Positions 1-8,488 of a stretch of 64,000 bases of DNA are shown piece by piece; positions within the stretch are counted from its first letter, which is position 1, and each line of letters opens with the position of its first letter. The stretch is from an uncultured Flavobacteriia bacterium (GTDB lineage: Bacteria > Bacteroidota > Bacteroidia > Flavobacteriales_D > Crocinitomicaceae): NCBI GenBank assembly GCA_937975705.1, contig CALJTX010000019.1, positions 124,001 through 188,000 of the forward strand, written 5' to 3'. The notes beneath the pieces were generated by a model. The model was not told the origin of the DNA and searched no databases. It worked only from the letters and a program-made list of their open reading frames with translations. Both the position numbers and the translations under genes were made by a program.

Positions 1-939
1 AACACCAAAATTTCAATGCCTTCGCTCACTGAGAAAGACATCGAAGACCTCAACTATGCGCTGAAGTTAGGCGTAGACTGGATTGGCCTCTCTTTTGTGC
101 GCACGGCCAACTGCATCATCGATCTCAAAGCAAGAATTGCCAAAAAACGCAGTATCGCTAAGGTAGTCGCTAAAATAGAAAAACCTGAAGCTTTAGAAAA
201 CATAGATGCCATCATCGAAGAAAGCGATGCACTTATGGTAGCACGTGGAGACCTCGGCGTCGAGATCCCCTACCAAAATGTTCCTTTAATTCAAAAAATG
301 ATCATCAGCAAATCCATCTCGAAGGCCAAGCCCGTTATCGTGGCTACTCAAATGATGGAATCCATGCTCAATAGCCTGACGCCAAGTAGAGCCGAAGTAA
401 ATGACGTCGCAAATGCGGTGCTAGACGGCGCTGATGCGGTCATGCTTTCTGGCGAAACATCCGTTGGTCAGTACCCAGTTCAGGTAGTGCAAACCATGGC
501 CAATATCATCAAAGAAATGGAACAGCACCCGAGCATGTATCACAAAGAAGAATTGCCTCCAAAAGGCAATCCACGCTTTATCTCTGACTCCATTTGTTTC
601 AATGCTTGCCGTTTGGCACAACGCGTAGAAGCCAATGCGATCATCACCATGACCTTCTCTGGCTACACCGCTTACAAAATTGCATCCCAACGGCCGGCCT
701 CTGAGATTTTCGTTTTCACAAGCAACCGCAAAATTCTTACCCAGCTTAATTTAGTTTGGGGTGTGCGTGCATTTTACTACAACAAACGCATTTCTACTGA
801 CCATACCATTGCCGACATCAAGTACATCATGAAAGAGGGCGGACATCTTCAAACCGGCGATGTCGTGATCAACGTTGCTTCTATTCCATTAGAAGATCTT
901 GGCGGCTCCAACATGTTGAAGCTCTCTTACGTAGATTAA
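1..939 (+). CDS. pyk: Pyruvate kinase, C-terminal part (5' truncated by window edge)
   Basis: Last step of glycolysis: phosphoenolpyruvate plus ADP to pyruvate plus ATP, in the cytoplasm. The reading frame is already open at base 1 (residues NTKISMPSLTEKD), so the true start lies outside the window and the first ATG at 16 is internal. About 312 residues are visible. They contain the barrel segments VAKIEKPEAL and VARGDLGVE, the signature around ATQMMESM, and DGADAVMLSGET, followed by the C-terminal regulatory domain. The usual family length is about 470-480 residues, so roughly the first third is missing. recJ follows after 38 bases on the same strand and may be co-transcribed. Family assignment is very secure. 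Confidence 0.97.
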   Translation, partial: NTKISMPSLTEKDIEDLNYALKLGVDWIGLSFVRTANCIIDLKARIAKKRSIAKVVAKIEKPEALENIDAIIEESDALMVARGDLGVEIPYQNVPLIQKMIISKSISKAKPVIVATQMMESMLNSLTPSRAEVNDVANAVLDGADAVMLSGETSVGQYPVQVVQTMANIIKEMEQHPSMYHKEELPPKGNPRFISDSICFNACRLAQRVEANAIITMTFSGYTAYKIASQRPASEIFVFTSNRKILTQLNLVWGVRAFYYNKRISTDHTIADIKYIMKEGGHLQTGDVVINVASIPLEDLGGSNMLKLSYVD

Positions 940-977
940 CGGAAGGCTCGCTTGCCGATACGGCGTACTTTTATCAA

Positions 978-2699
978 ATGAACGAATCTTGGAAACTCCG
1001 GGCTCAAGAGCCCCTAGCTGCTGTTGTAGAACTCGCTGAGGTGCTCAAAATCCCGCATTTTGCAGCACAGTTATTGTTGCAAAGAGGTGTGGATACCCGA
1101 GAAAGTGCGGTAGCCTTTTTCAAGCCTCAGCAAAACGGTTTGCACAACCCCTTTCTGCTGCAAAATATGCAGGCTGCCGTGAACAGATTGCAGCGCGCAA
1201 TCGCCAAGCAAGAAAAGGTTCTGTTGTACGGCGATTACGACGTAGATGGCACTACTGCAGTTGCCCTGATGGCCGAGCAGCTTGCTTTATTGGGTTTGCA
1301 GTGTGCGTACTATATCCCCGACCGCTATAAAGAAGGTTACGGCGTAAGTGCTGCGGGCATCGATTACGCCATCTCAGCGCAATTTGACGTACTCATCACC
1401 CTCGACTGCGGGATCAAAGCGCAAGTCGAACTCGCCAGAGCAAAAGCAGCTCATATCGATGTCATTGTTTGCGATCACCACCAACCCGACCTTACTCTTC
1501 CTGACGCACTCATTCTCAATCCAAAGCAAAACGGCTGCGCATATCCTTTCAAGGAGTTATCTGGCTGTGGGGTGGCCTTTAAGCTATTACAGGGGCTCTA
1601 TCAACAACTGAACTTAGATGAACAACAGCTTTTACAGAGTTTAGATTTAGTGGCGCTTTCTATTGGCGCAGATATTGTGGAAATGCGCGACGAAAACAGA
1701 ACACTTTGTGCCAAAGGCTTGGCGCAGCTCAACGCTGCGCCAAGACCCGCATTTTTAGCCATTCTAGACCTTGCCGCCAAGACCTTGCCTTTGTCGCTGC
1801 GCGACCTCGTATTTATTTTGGCACCGCGCATCAACGCGGCTGGCCGTATTGCATCAGGTAAGCGCGCTGTAGACTGGATGCTCAGCACGGTACAAGAAGA
1901 TATCACAGCGCTCGCGCTCGACATCAATACCGACAATACCACCCGCCGCGCCTTAGATCAAGACATGACTACACAAGCTTTGGCGCAAATAGCAGCTGAT
2001 CCTAATTTTCATGAACAATTTGCCACGGTAGTTTATGACTCCACCTGGCACAAAGGCGTGGTAGGCATTGTCGCATCTAGGCTGATAGAAACACATTACA
2101 GACCAACCATTGTACTTACGGAGTCTAATGGCGTGCTAACAGGCTCTGCTCGCTGTATGCAGCCCCTGAATTTATACGCACTCCTCGAGCAGTGCCAAAG
2201 TCATCTCATTCAATTTGGAGGGCATCAATTTGCGGCTGGTTTAACGCTTTTACCTGAAAAATTGGACCATTTCAAAAGTGCATTCGAAAGCGCGGTCGCC
2301 ACTGCACTTGAGCAACAACAATTGCGAAGGCAGATCGATATCGATACCGAATTAGCATTCAAGGAGTTGGGCTCAAATCCACAGCTGCACTTTGCACGCA
2401 TACTTCAGATTTTGGCGGCATTTGAGCCGTGTGGCCCAGGCAATATGCACCCTGTTTTTGTGGCTAAAAACTGTATGGTGTTAGAATATAAAGTACTCAA
2501 GGGTGCACACCTCAAACTCAAATTGATACAAGAAGGTGCGCAGGTTGGTATAGATGCCATTGGATTTCAGATGGCCTCATTCGAGAAAGAATTGGCTGTT
2601 GGCGTTTTTATAGATATCGTTTTTCAAATTACTGCCAATACTTATATGAACCGCACCACACTGCAACTCGTACTCCAAGATATGTGCATGAGCGCCTAA
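978..2699 (+). CDS. recJ: Single-stranded-DNA-specific exonuclease RecJ
   Basis: 5'-to-3' single-strand DNA exonuclease used in recombination repair and mismatch repair, cytoplasmic. It has 573 residues, the usual length. The DHH phosphoesterase motifs that bind the two metals are present: YGDYDVDG at residues 84-91 and CDHH near 165. The DHHA1 domain follows, with GSAR and FGGHQFAAG near 395-420, then the C-terminal OB-fold region. The ATG start gives a full N-terminus typical of the family. The stop codon overlaps the candidate promoter of the downstream riboflavin synthase gene, which starts 19 bases later. Confidence 0.96.
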   Translation: MNESWKLRAQEPLAAVVELAEVLKIPHFAAQLLLQRGVDTRESAVAFFKPQQNGLHNPFLLQNMQAAVNRLQRAIAKQEKVLLYGDYDVDGTTAVALMAEQLALLGLQCAYYIPDRYKEGYGVSAAGIDYAISAQFDVLITLDCGIKAQVELARAKAAHIDVIVCDHHQPDLTLPDALILNPKQNGCAYPFKELSGCGVAFKLLQGLYQQLNLDEQQLLQSLDLVALSIGADIVEMRDENRTLCAKGLAQLNAAPRPAFLAILDLAAKTLPLSLRDLVFILAPRINAAGRIASGKRAVDWMLSTVQEDITALALDINTDNTTRRALDQDMTTQALAQIAADPNFHEQFATVVYDSTWHKGVVGIVASRLIETHYRPTIVLTESNGVLTGSARCMQPLNLYALLEQCQSHLIQFGGHQFAAGLTLLPEKLDHFKSAFESAVATALEQQQLRRQIDIDTELAFKELGSNPQLHFARILQILAAFEPCGPGNMHPVFVAKNCMVLEYKVLKGAHLKLKLIQEGAQVGIDAIGFQMASFEKELAVGVFIDIVFQITANTYMNRTTLQLVLQDMCMSA

Positions 2700-2714
2700 C
2701 TTTGCGTAAGTTTG
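2697..2714 (+). promoter_or_regulatory. Candidate promoter -7 boxes for riboflavin synthase
   Basis: Two tandem perfect matches to the Bacteroidota -7 consensus TAnnTTTG: TAACTTTG at 2697-2704 and TAAGTTTG at 2707-2714. The second ends four bases before the ATG at 2719. No clear -33 TTTG is seen at the right distance, so this is a pattern match only. Use of the second box would give an almost leaderless mRNA. Confidence 0.3.
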
Positions 2715-2718
2715 CAAC

Positions 2719-3306
2719 ATGTTTACAGGAATCATTGAAGAAGTTGGCCAAGTAGTGGCCATCGAAAAAGAAGCGGGTAATATCCACTTTACCATTGCGT
2801 CTGCATTATCGGCAGGGTTTAAAATTGACCAAAGCGTGGCGCACAACGGATGTTGTTTGACAGTTGTGGCGCAAAACGCACAACAGCATGTGGTCACTGC
2901 TATTCACGAAACCCTCAACAAGACGAATTTAGGAACCTGGCAACTCGGCACAAAAGTAAATATTGAACGCTGCATGCAATTGGGCGGAAGGCTCGACGGT
3001 CACATGGTGCAGGGCCATGTAGATTGCGTAGGTACGTGCACTGAAGTCATAGACGAAAACGGTTCTTGGCGCTTTACCTTTGAACATCCCGACGCTTTTG
3101 TAACGGTAGAAAAAGGATCTATAACGGTAAATGGCACCAGTCTTACGGTTGTGGATGCGCAAAAAGGGCAATTCTCTGTATGTATTATTCCATATACTTA
3201 CGAGCACACGAATTTCAATGAAATCCAAGTTGGAACAAGAGTAAATCTCGAGTTTGATATCATCGGCAAATATGTTGCCCGCTACTTAGGTATGCAGCAA
3301 GCATAA
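2719..3306 (+). CDS. ribE: Riboflavin synthase, alpha chain
   Basis: Dismutates two 6,7-dimethyl-8-ribityllumazine molecules to riboflavin and 5-amino-6-ribitylaminouracil, the last step of vitamin B2 synthesis. It has 195 residues with the two-fold lumazine-binding repeat: N-terminal signature MFTGIIEEVG and NGCCLTV in the first half, then GHMVQGHVD and NGTSLTV in the second. The length is normal. It lies 19 bases after recJ and ends just before a strong hairpin terminator. No other rib gene is nearby, so riboflavin genes appear dispersed in this genome. Confidence 0.96.
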   Translation: MFTGIIEEVGQVVAIEKEAGNIHFTIASALSAGFKIDQSVAHNGCCLTVVAQNAQQHVVTAIHETLNKTNLGTWQLGTKVNIERCMQLGGRLDGHMVQGHVDCVGTCTEVIDENGSWRFTFEHPDAFVTVEKGSITVNGTSLTVVDAQKGQFSVCIIPYTYEHTNFNEIQVGTRVNLEFDIIGKYVARYLGMQQA

Positions 3307-3322
3307 TGAAACAACAATACAA

Positions 3323-3354
3323 AAAAAGGGCGGCCCGCAGGGCCGCCCTTTTTG
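3323..3354. terminator. Bidirectional intrinsic terminator
   Basis: A GC-rich hairpin with arms GGGCGGCC and GGCCGCCC around a CGCA loop, flanked by A-runs on the left and T-runs on the right. It sits between the convergent riboflavin synthase gene (+) and TPR gene (-) and can serve both. Confidence 0.9.
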
Positions 3355-3370
3355 TTGAGCATATGTTTTA

Positions 3371-5032
3371 TTAGTTGCGAACGGGTGCAGCTGGTTTTGG
3401 TGTTGTGGTTGTGGCTGGCACCGGATCTTTAATACCGAGTGCTTTTTTGGCAACGGCATCTGTAGGTTCAATTAACAAGATTTCTTCAAAGTATTTCTTC
3501 GCTTTGTCGAGGTCTTTGTTCGCAGACTTTGAGTAGTAATCAGCTACATAACGCAAAGACTCAAGTACAAACGCTTTTTTGGTAGCTTGGCTGCGGTCTT
3601 CAGGCTTCACGATTTCGGTTACCTTAAAGTAGTGCGGGAAAGCCATCCATTTTTCATTGTTGGTGTCCATTTTGTAGTTGCAACGTCCGCGGTAGATATG
3701 AGCAGGGATATACGTAGAATCATTTTTGATAACCAACAAGAAGATGCTGTCTGCCGTTTTGTAGTCGTTGCGACCAAAATAGTAAGCCTTGCCAAGTTCA
3801 TAAAGCTCTGGAGCAAGTAGTTTACCATTTTTTTGACGGCGTACATCATAAGCAGAAATCACTTTGTCGTACATTTTGTTTTTGTTGTACAACTTGATGA
3901 GGTCGTTTGCCAATTCTTTGTAAGCGATGTCGTTCATGCTTGCCGCTTGTTCAAATGCAATAATTGCAAGGCTGTCTTGTGCTTTCTTTTGATAAATTGT
4001 GCCCCTAAGCTTGTAGTCTTGGTAGTTGATTTTATCCTTCGGCACTATGGCAAAGAAACGGTCGCTTGCACTCAATGCTTTGTCAAGAAAGAGACTGTCC
4101 GCAGTGCAATTAGCATAAGCAAAGGCATAAAAACGTTGAATAAAGAAGTTATTCATGTTGTTAGCCGTTAAGTAATCGAGTTGCGGAAGCATCACACACC
4201 ACTGTGAAGCACCATAAAGGGCATTGACATAGCGATATCTTGATTCTACGTTATTGTTGAGCTCAAGGTATTTGAGCCAGTTTTCAATCGCTTTCTCGTT
4301 CTTGCCAAACATCATGAAAAGCTCGGCATTCAGGCGGTATGCAGGCGCATAGGTTGGGTCAATTGCTTTGGCCTCGTTGTACATTTTATTGGCTTCGGCT
4401 TCGTTGCGTGCACGTTGGTAAATAAGTGCTTTGCGTACGATACCACGTGGAGACTTCGGATTGATTACCAATACCTGATTATAGGCTTTGAGCGCTTCAG
4501 ATGCATCTGAAGAATTGCGCGCATACAAAGCATCGCCTTTGAGAAGGTAGTTGTCTTCGTTAGTTGGGTCTTTGAGAATAGCTTCTTCAATCAGGATGAG
4601 TGCTTCATCGAGATTTTTAGTAGGCGCCTCAATGTAGATCTCAACAATACCGCGAATGACTTCAGCTTTTTTGAGCTTGTCTTTTTTGGTCATTAAAAGT
4701 GCTTTTGTAAATTCAGCTTTCGCCTCTGTTGTTTTGCCCTCGAGCCAAAGTACGCGGCCTTGACCAACAAGTGGTAGCGCACGAAGTTTGTCCACTTCAA
4801 AACCTTTTTTCCACATGATTTTAGCAGAATCAAGTTCTTCCATTTCAAAGTAGCAGTCACCGAAATAAAAGTAGTTCTCACCGTTAATCGGGTCGGCAGC
4901 AACAAGTTTTTTGAAATCGTTGATGGCGTCGCGATAACGTTCGTTTTCGGTTTTTGCATTTGCAACTTGAAGGCTCTGTGCATAATTGAGCCCAGAGATA
5001 AGTAGCGTACTAAGGAGTAAGATGCGTTTCAT
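3371..5032 (-). CDS. Secreted/periplasmic tetratricopeptide-repeat protein
   Basis: A 553-residue protein with an N-terminal signal peptide (MKRILLLSTLLISG, cleavage near residue 18) followed by a long array of TPR-like helical repeats, for example YFYFGDCYFEMEELDSA, ALKAYNQVLVINPKSP and AYRLNAELF. The C-terminus is a short Thr/Pro/Ala tail. TPR proteins are scaffolds, so no enzymatic role is expected. It is the last gene of the minus-strand run that starts with exbB, and in Bacteroidota such TPR proteins are commonly found near TonB/PstS-like genes. Its own candidate promoter lies just upstream. The specific partner is unknown. Confidence 0.85.
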   Translation of the reverse strand: MKRILLLSTLLISGLNYAQSLQVANAKTENERYRDAINDFKKLVAADPINGENYFYFGDCYFEMEELDSAKIMWKKGFEVDKLRALPLVGQGRVLWLEGKTTEAKAEFTKALLMTKKDKLKKAEVIRGIVEIYIEAPTKNLDEALILIEEAILKDPTNEDNYLLKGDALYARNSSDASEALKAYNQVLVINPKSPRGIVRKALIYQRARNEAEANKMYNEAKAIDPTYAPAYRLNAELFMMFGKNEKAIENWLKYLELNNNVESRYRYVNALYGASQWCVMLPQLDYLTANNMNNFFIQRFYAFAYANCTADSLFLDKALSASDRFFAIVPKDKINYQDYKLRGTIYQKKAQDSLAIIAFEQAASMNDIAYKELANDLIKLYNKNKMYDKVISAYDVRRQKNGKLLAPELYELGKAYYFGRNDYKTADSIFLLVIKNDSTYIPAHIYRGRCNYKMDTNNEKWMAFPHYFKVTEIVKPEDRSQATKKAFVLESLRYVADYYSKSANKDLDKAKKYFEEILLIEPTDAVAKKALGIKDPVPATTTTPKPAAPVRN

Positions 5033-5059
5033 GTCTGTTCTATTTAACTTAATTCAGGC

Positions 5060-5089
5060 CAAAAATAGCCTAGTTTTTTGGGATACAAA
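5060..5089 (-). promoter_or_regulatory. Candidate promoter of TPR gene
   Basis: Read on the minus strand: TTTG (5089-5086), 18 bases, then TATTTTTG (5067-5060), matching the Bacteroidota -33/-7 pattern. It lies 28 bases upstream of the TPR start codon, so the gene can be transcribed separately from the tonB operon. Confidence 0.45.
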
Positions 5090-5116
5090 AATTGTGCCTA
5101 TTATTATTTGATGGAA

Positions 5117-6025
5117 TTATTGTAAAACCAGCCTTACCGGAGTGAGGGCTGGCACGAGTCCTGACTTCTGAATAATGAGCTGTCCTTTGTCGTCTTTTTT
5201 CATGAACAACACAAAGCCAGTATTCAAGCCAGATCGGCGCCCCTTATTGATGACCCAAATATCGCGGATGAGTGGATATTCTTTAGTATAAATAAAACCT
5301 GCGTAAGGCTTGCACGCTGCCTGAGGGTCTTTGTCATAAACGGAAGCAATTTTGAGCCCATCCATGAATGCCAGTGAAGCGGGGTCTTCTTGATCGGAAA
5401 TCCAGTTGAGGCCAATGATGCCCATGGTGCCAGGATGCGTTTTGACATAATTAATTACTTCTTGATTGGATTTGAGCGCCGACACATTTTGGCCTAATTG
5501 GCCAATCTGTAGCATATTGATCATGAAGTTAAAATTGGCAGAACCGTTTTGATCAAATACAATTTGCTTTGGCAACGTATTGGATGCAAGTTTGGTTTTG
5601 TTTCCACTGAGTAAGTTTCTGATTTGATCTACACTCAATAGCGTATCGGTCATGGACGGATGCATGATCAGGACAACTGCATCTGATGCAATTTTGTCGC
5701 TGCGGAAAGATACATTTTTGCTCTTGAGGTATTCTTTTTCTTTGTCATTGAAATCTCGGGTAATGACGATTGTTTTGGATTTGTTGGCATAAAACGCCTC
5801 AATGATGGCGTTTTCTGGCAAGTATTGAGCACTCACACGAGCTCTAGGGTATTGGCTCATGAATGTCTCGATAGATGTCTGGAAAAGCGGCTGAAAAGAT
5901 TGCTCAACTAAAATTTTTGCCTTGCCACGACCATGTGCATCTTTTTGATACACGAAGGGATTGTTGTTGCGGTCGCAAGCAGTGCTGACGAGTGCTCCGA
6001 TGAGTATAAGAAAGAAGTATTTCAT
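5117..6025 (-). CDS. PstS-like substrate-binding lipoprotein
   Basis: A 302-residue lipoprotein: signal peptide with lipobox VSTAC, Cys17 as the lipidation site. The rest resembles the periplasmic phosphate-binding (PstS/PBP-like) fold: KILVEQSFQPLF near residue 37, IVITRDF, SDAVVLIMHPSM, LSVDQIRNLLSG, and FDQNGSANFNF. No pst permease or ATPase genes are nearby, so it is probably not part of a phosphate ABC importer. Proteins of this kind often accompany TonB/ExbBD in Bacteroidota and may act as an accessory or regulatory binding protein there. The start is 7 bases downstream of the small membrane-protein gene. Ligand unknown. Confidence 0.75.
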   Translation of the reverse strand: MKYFFLILIGALVSTACDRNNNPFVYQKDAHGRGKAKILVEQSFQPLFQTSIETFMSQYPRARVSAQYLPENAIIEAFYANKSKTIVITRDFNDKEKEYLKSKNVSFRSDKIASDAVVLIMHPSMTDTLLSVDQIRNLLSGNKTKLASNTLPKQIVFDQNGSANFNFMINMLQIGQLGQNVSALKSNQEVINYVKTHPGTMGIIGLNWISDQEDPASLAFMDGLKIASVYDKDPQAACKPYAGFIYTKEYPLIRDIWVINKGRRSGLNTGFVLFMKKDDKGQLIIQKSGLVPALTPVRLVLQ

Positions 6026-6032
6026 AGGGGGC

Positions 6033-6227
6033 TTATTTTTGACTTGACTTGATGCCTTTATAAATGCGAAACGTTCGAAACAGGCCGTAACTTAGAAAAA
6101 CGACAACCATGAGCTGCTTGCGCCAAGGTTCCATTTCAATTAAATCGGTTGTGAGCAATACAATGGCAAAACCAAAACATAAAACTACGACCAATAGACC
6201 TAGAAAATGTTGTATATAATTCATCAT
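6033..6227 (-). CDS. Small hypothetical two-TM membrane protein
   Basis: A 64-residue protein with two predicted membrane helices (about residues 9-28 and 38-52) and a basic C-terminus. The start may be either of two adjacent ATGs (6227 or 6224). It lies between tonB and the PstS-like lipoprotein gene, with a hairpin terminator only 13 bases upstream of its start, so its expression probably depends on read-through. Not recognised as a named family. Confidence 0.65.
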   Translation of the reverse strand: MMNYIQHFLGLLVVVLCFGFAIVLLTTDLIEMEPWRKQLMVVVFLSYGLFRTFRIYKGIKSSQK

Positions 6228-6240
6228 TATTTGGGAAAAA

Positions 6241-6264
6241 AAATCCCCATCGAGATGGGGATTT
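6241..6264 (-). terminator. Intrinsic terminator/attenuator after tonB
   Basis: A perfect 10-bp stem (AAATCCCCAT / ATGGGGATTT) with a four-base loop. On the minus strand it is followed by a run of eight T. It lies 14 bases after the tonB stop codon and immediately before the next gene of the same strand, so it may terminate most transcripts and lower expression of the distal genes. Confidence 0.85.
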
Positions 6265-6278
6265 AAATTTTTGATTTG

Positions 6279-7145
6279 CTATTGGGTATCGTAAATGATA
6301 GGTACACGAACCCAGAGGCGTACAGGACGACCGGCATTCTTGGCTGGGGTCCAGGGTGGGAATTTATTGATAATGGCAAGTGCTTCTTTGTTACAAGCAG
6401 GACACTCAACGATTGGGCGTTCTACGCTTGCATTGGAAATACGGCCATCTTTTTCGACAACAAAACGCACAACTACTTTCCCTTTAACACCAAGTTCAAT
6501 GGCTTCATCTGGGTAGTTGATGGTTGCGTTGATAAACGCATTCATTTTGTCGTAACCGCCAGGGAATTCGGCGTCTTCTTCGGCAACGTCTACTACTTCT
6601 TCAAAGACTGGTGTGTTGTCGGTAAGTGCCGGGCCATCTTCGGTTGTGTTTGCAAGGCCCCATTCCATATCACCTTCGTTGGTTTCGGTTGAGATGGTAA
6701 CGGTTTCCAACTCTGCCTGTGATACCAATTCTTCTTCGACGTATTCGTCTTCGGCTACTGGAGCCATGAACGCTTGCGTTTGGGTCATTGGTGGTGGAGG
6801 TGGAGCGGTTGGTGGTGGCGGTGGAGGAACGTCTTCTTTTGGAGGCGCAACTGTAAAGTTGGTATCACTTATCTTTGGTTTGCGTTTTTCCTCTTTAGGA
6901 AGGTTCTTAATGATAACGGATGCAGCAAAGGCAAGGGCTGCAAAAGCAACCAATCCGCCCAAAATGAGCGTCATGCGTTTGTTGTAGCCACTGCGCAGTA
7001 CGTAAGCACCATATTCGCGGTTGCGATGGGCAAATACGGCCTCGTTGCGGCTTACAGAAGTAATGGCTTCCCAGTTGCGATTGACGTAGTAATCGAATAG
7101 GGAGAAACCTGTTACAAGAGCGACGATAACATAAATGACTGTCAT
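6279..7145 (-). CDS. tonB: TonB-family energy transducer
   Basis: Carries proton-motive-force energy from the ExbB/ExbD motor to outer-membrane receptors. It has 288 residues with an unusual start: two predicted inner-membrane helices (about 3-20 and 58-80) separated by the EYGAYVLRSGYNK segment seen in Bacteroidota TonB proteins. A Pro-rich spacer follows at about 105-125 and an acidic linker. The TonB C-terminal domain covers about 200-288 (FPGGYDKMNAFI, GVKGKVVVRFVVEKDG, WTPAKNAGRPV). It is the fourth gene of exbB-exbD-exbD-tonB, 4 bases after the preceding gene. Confidence 0.93.
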   Translation of the reverse strand: MTVIYVIVALVTGFSLFDYYVNRNWEAITSVSRNEAVFAHRNREYGAYVLRSGYNKRMTLILGGLVAFAALAFAASVIIKNLPKEEKRKPKISDTNFTVAPPKEDVPPPPPPTAPPPPPMTQTQAFMAPVAEDEYVEEELVSQAELETVTISTETNEGDMEWGLANTTEDGPALTDNTPVFEEVVDVAEEDAEFPGGYDKMNAFINATINYPDEAIELGVKGKVVVRFVVEKDGRISNASVERPIVECPACNKEALAIINKFPPWTPAKNAGRPVRLWVRVPIIYDTQ

Positions 7146-7149
7146 GACC

Positions 7150-7785
7150 TTAGTTTTTAGATTTTAACAATTCTTTCTCTCCGGCTGACAAGTCTGTTGG
7201 TGCAATGACACCAATACTTGCTATCTTGAGTTCGTCCACTAGATCAATAAAGCTTTTGCAGAGTGCTTTGTCGTCGGTTTTGATCAAGACTTTAACAGCC
7301 TCTCTTTCTACCGTTAGATCATTGAGCTTTTTCTCGTAGGTGCTATCTGCAATTTGTTTCTTTTCTAGCTTCTTATCAAGTTCAACCTTATTCTTTATAA
7401 CGTATTCGTTCCAAGAAGCTAACAATTTTCTTACACTATTTTCTCCTGATCCGAAATTAGCTTCCTCGAGTACTGTTGGTCCGTTGGCTCCTGGTTTAGA
7501 TTTCGGGTAAAATTCACCACGGTAATAGTAAACTTTGTCGTCGGCTAAAATGAAGGTAGTTACGTTGTTAGCTTTTGGCGGCTTCGGGTCTGTTACTTTT
7601 GGTTTTGCGGGGTAAGCGAGTGGCATCACCTTAGGCTTGCTAAAGGTGGAGGTCAAGACGAAGAACGTAAGAAGTAGAAACGCGAGGTCGACCATTGGGG
7701 TCATGTCTACGTGCGTTGAACCTTTCTTTGCTCTTTTCTTGCCTTTGCCGTGGTCGCCACCGCCGCTTTCTGCGATTTGTGCCAT
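7150..7785 (-). CDS. exbD: ExbD/TolR-family biopolymer transport protein (second copy)
   Basis: Stator-associated subunit of the TonB energising motor. It has 211 residues: a short cytoplasmic N-terminus, one membrane helix around residues 28-48, and a periplasmic domain. The proton-path motif DMTPMVDLAFLLLTFF is present with the conserved Asp. The sequence is clearly related to, but different from, the adjacent ExbD gene, so the two probably form a heteromeric complex. It ends 4 bases before tonB and starts 7 bases after the other exbD. Confidence 0.92.
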   Translation of the reverse strand: MAQIAESGGGDHGKGKKRAKKGSTHVDMTPMVDLAFLLLTFFVLTSTFSKPKVMPLAYPAKPKVTDPKPPKANNVTTFILADDKVYYYRGEFYPKSKPGANGPTVLEEANFGSGENSVRKLLASWNEYVIKNKVELDKKLEKKQIADSTYEKKLNDLTVEREAVKVLIKTDDKALCKSFIDLVDELKIASIGVIAPTDLSAGEKELLKSKN

Positions 7786-7792
7786 GTGTTTG

Positions 7793-8458
7793 TTAGTTAA
7801 CCGGAATTGCTTCCGCAGAGGTTACAAAATTCAAATTATTCAAATTCAATTCTCTGAATACATCGATCACTTTTTGCGCATCTTTGTACAAGGTTTTGGA
7901 GTCTACACGCAAAATAAATTTAGGCTTGAAGTCTTCCATTTTAGGCTCGCCACCTTTGAGCTTTGCTTCTTCAAAAGCGGTGCGTCCGGTGTTGCCTGCA
8001 GCGGTTGCTGCAAATGAAAGCCAATCTAAAAGTTCATTTTTGGTAGAATCTGAAGGGATCCCTTTTGTAGGGAAACTTGCACGTTTTGCAGCTTCGGTGT
8101 TCATGTATGCAGGAAGTTCTTGCATGGTACAACCAAAGGTTGACATAAAAGAAAACTCTTCAATTTTCTCCTCACTAAGACCAATCTTATATTTTTGGAG
8201 CATATTGTTGAGCATTTCTTTACGGGCCTCCGCATCGGAAAGGTTGAAGAACACGCGACCGTCTTTGTCTAGGGTCACCATCAGGATGTTTTCAGGAATG
8301 ATTTTATCACTGATACTTGAAGGTGTTTCTACGGTTACGGGTTCGGCATTTCTGAAAGAGGCCGTCAACATAAAGAAGGTTACAAGCAAGAACGCCAAGT
8401 CCACCATAGGCGTCATGTCTATGGAAGGAGTGCCTTTGGGCATTTTGATTTTTGGCAT
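7793..8458 (-). CDS. exbD: ExbD/TolR-family biopolymer transport protein (first copy)
   Basis: Second ExbD paralogue, 221 residues, with the same opening pattern: SIDMTPMVDLAFLLVTFF with the conserved Asp in a single membrane helix, followed by a longer periplasmic domain. It lies 30 bases after exbB and 7 bases before the other exbD gene. Paired exbD genes between exbB and tonB are a common Bacteroidota arrangement, so this looks like the standard housekeeping TonB motor. Confidence 0.92.
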   Translation of the reverse strand: MPKIKMPKGTPSIDMTPMVDLAFLLVTFFMLTASFRNAEPVTVETPSSISDKIIPENILMVTLDKDGRVFFNLSDAEARKEMLNNMLQKYKIGLSEEKIEEFSFMSTFGCTMQELPAYMNTEAAKRASFPTKGIPSDSTKNELLDWLSFAATAAGNTGRTAFEEAKLKGGEPKMEDFKPKFILRVDSKTLYKDAQKVIDVFRELNLNNLNFVTSAEAIPVN

Positions 8459-8488
8459 TGCTTGAGGTATTACTTAATGATGAGTCAA

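Noticed and set aside
5117..6025. Phosphate ABC importer (pst) locus
   Set aside because: Only a PstS-like binding protein is present; pstA, pstB, pstC and phoU are absent and the gene sits in the tonB operon.
6774..7100. Plus-strand frame opposite tonB with Trp/Arg-rich repeats
   Set aside because: It is the shadow of the Pro-rich spacer of tonB.
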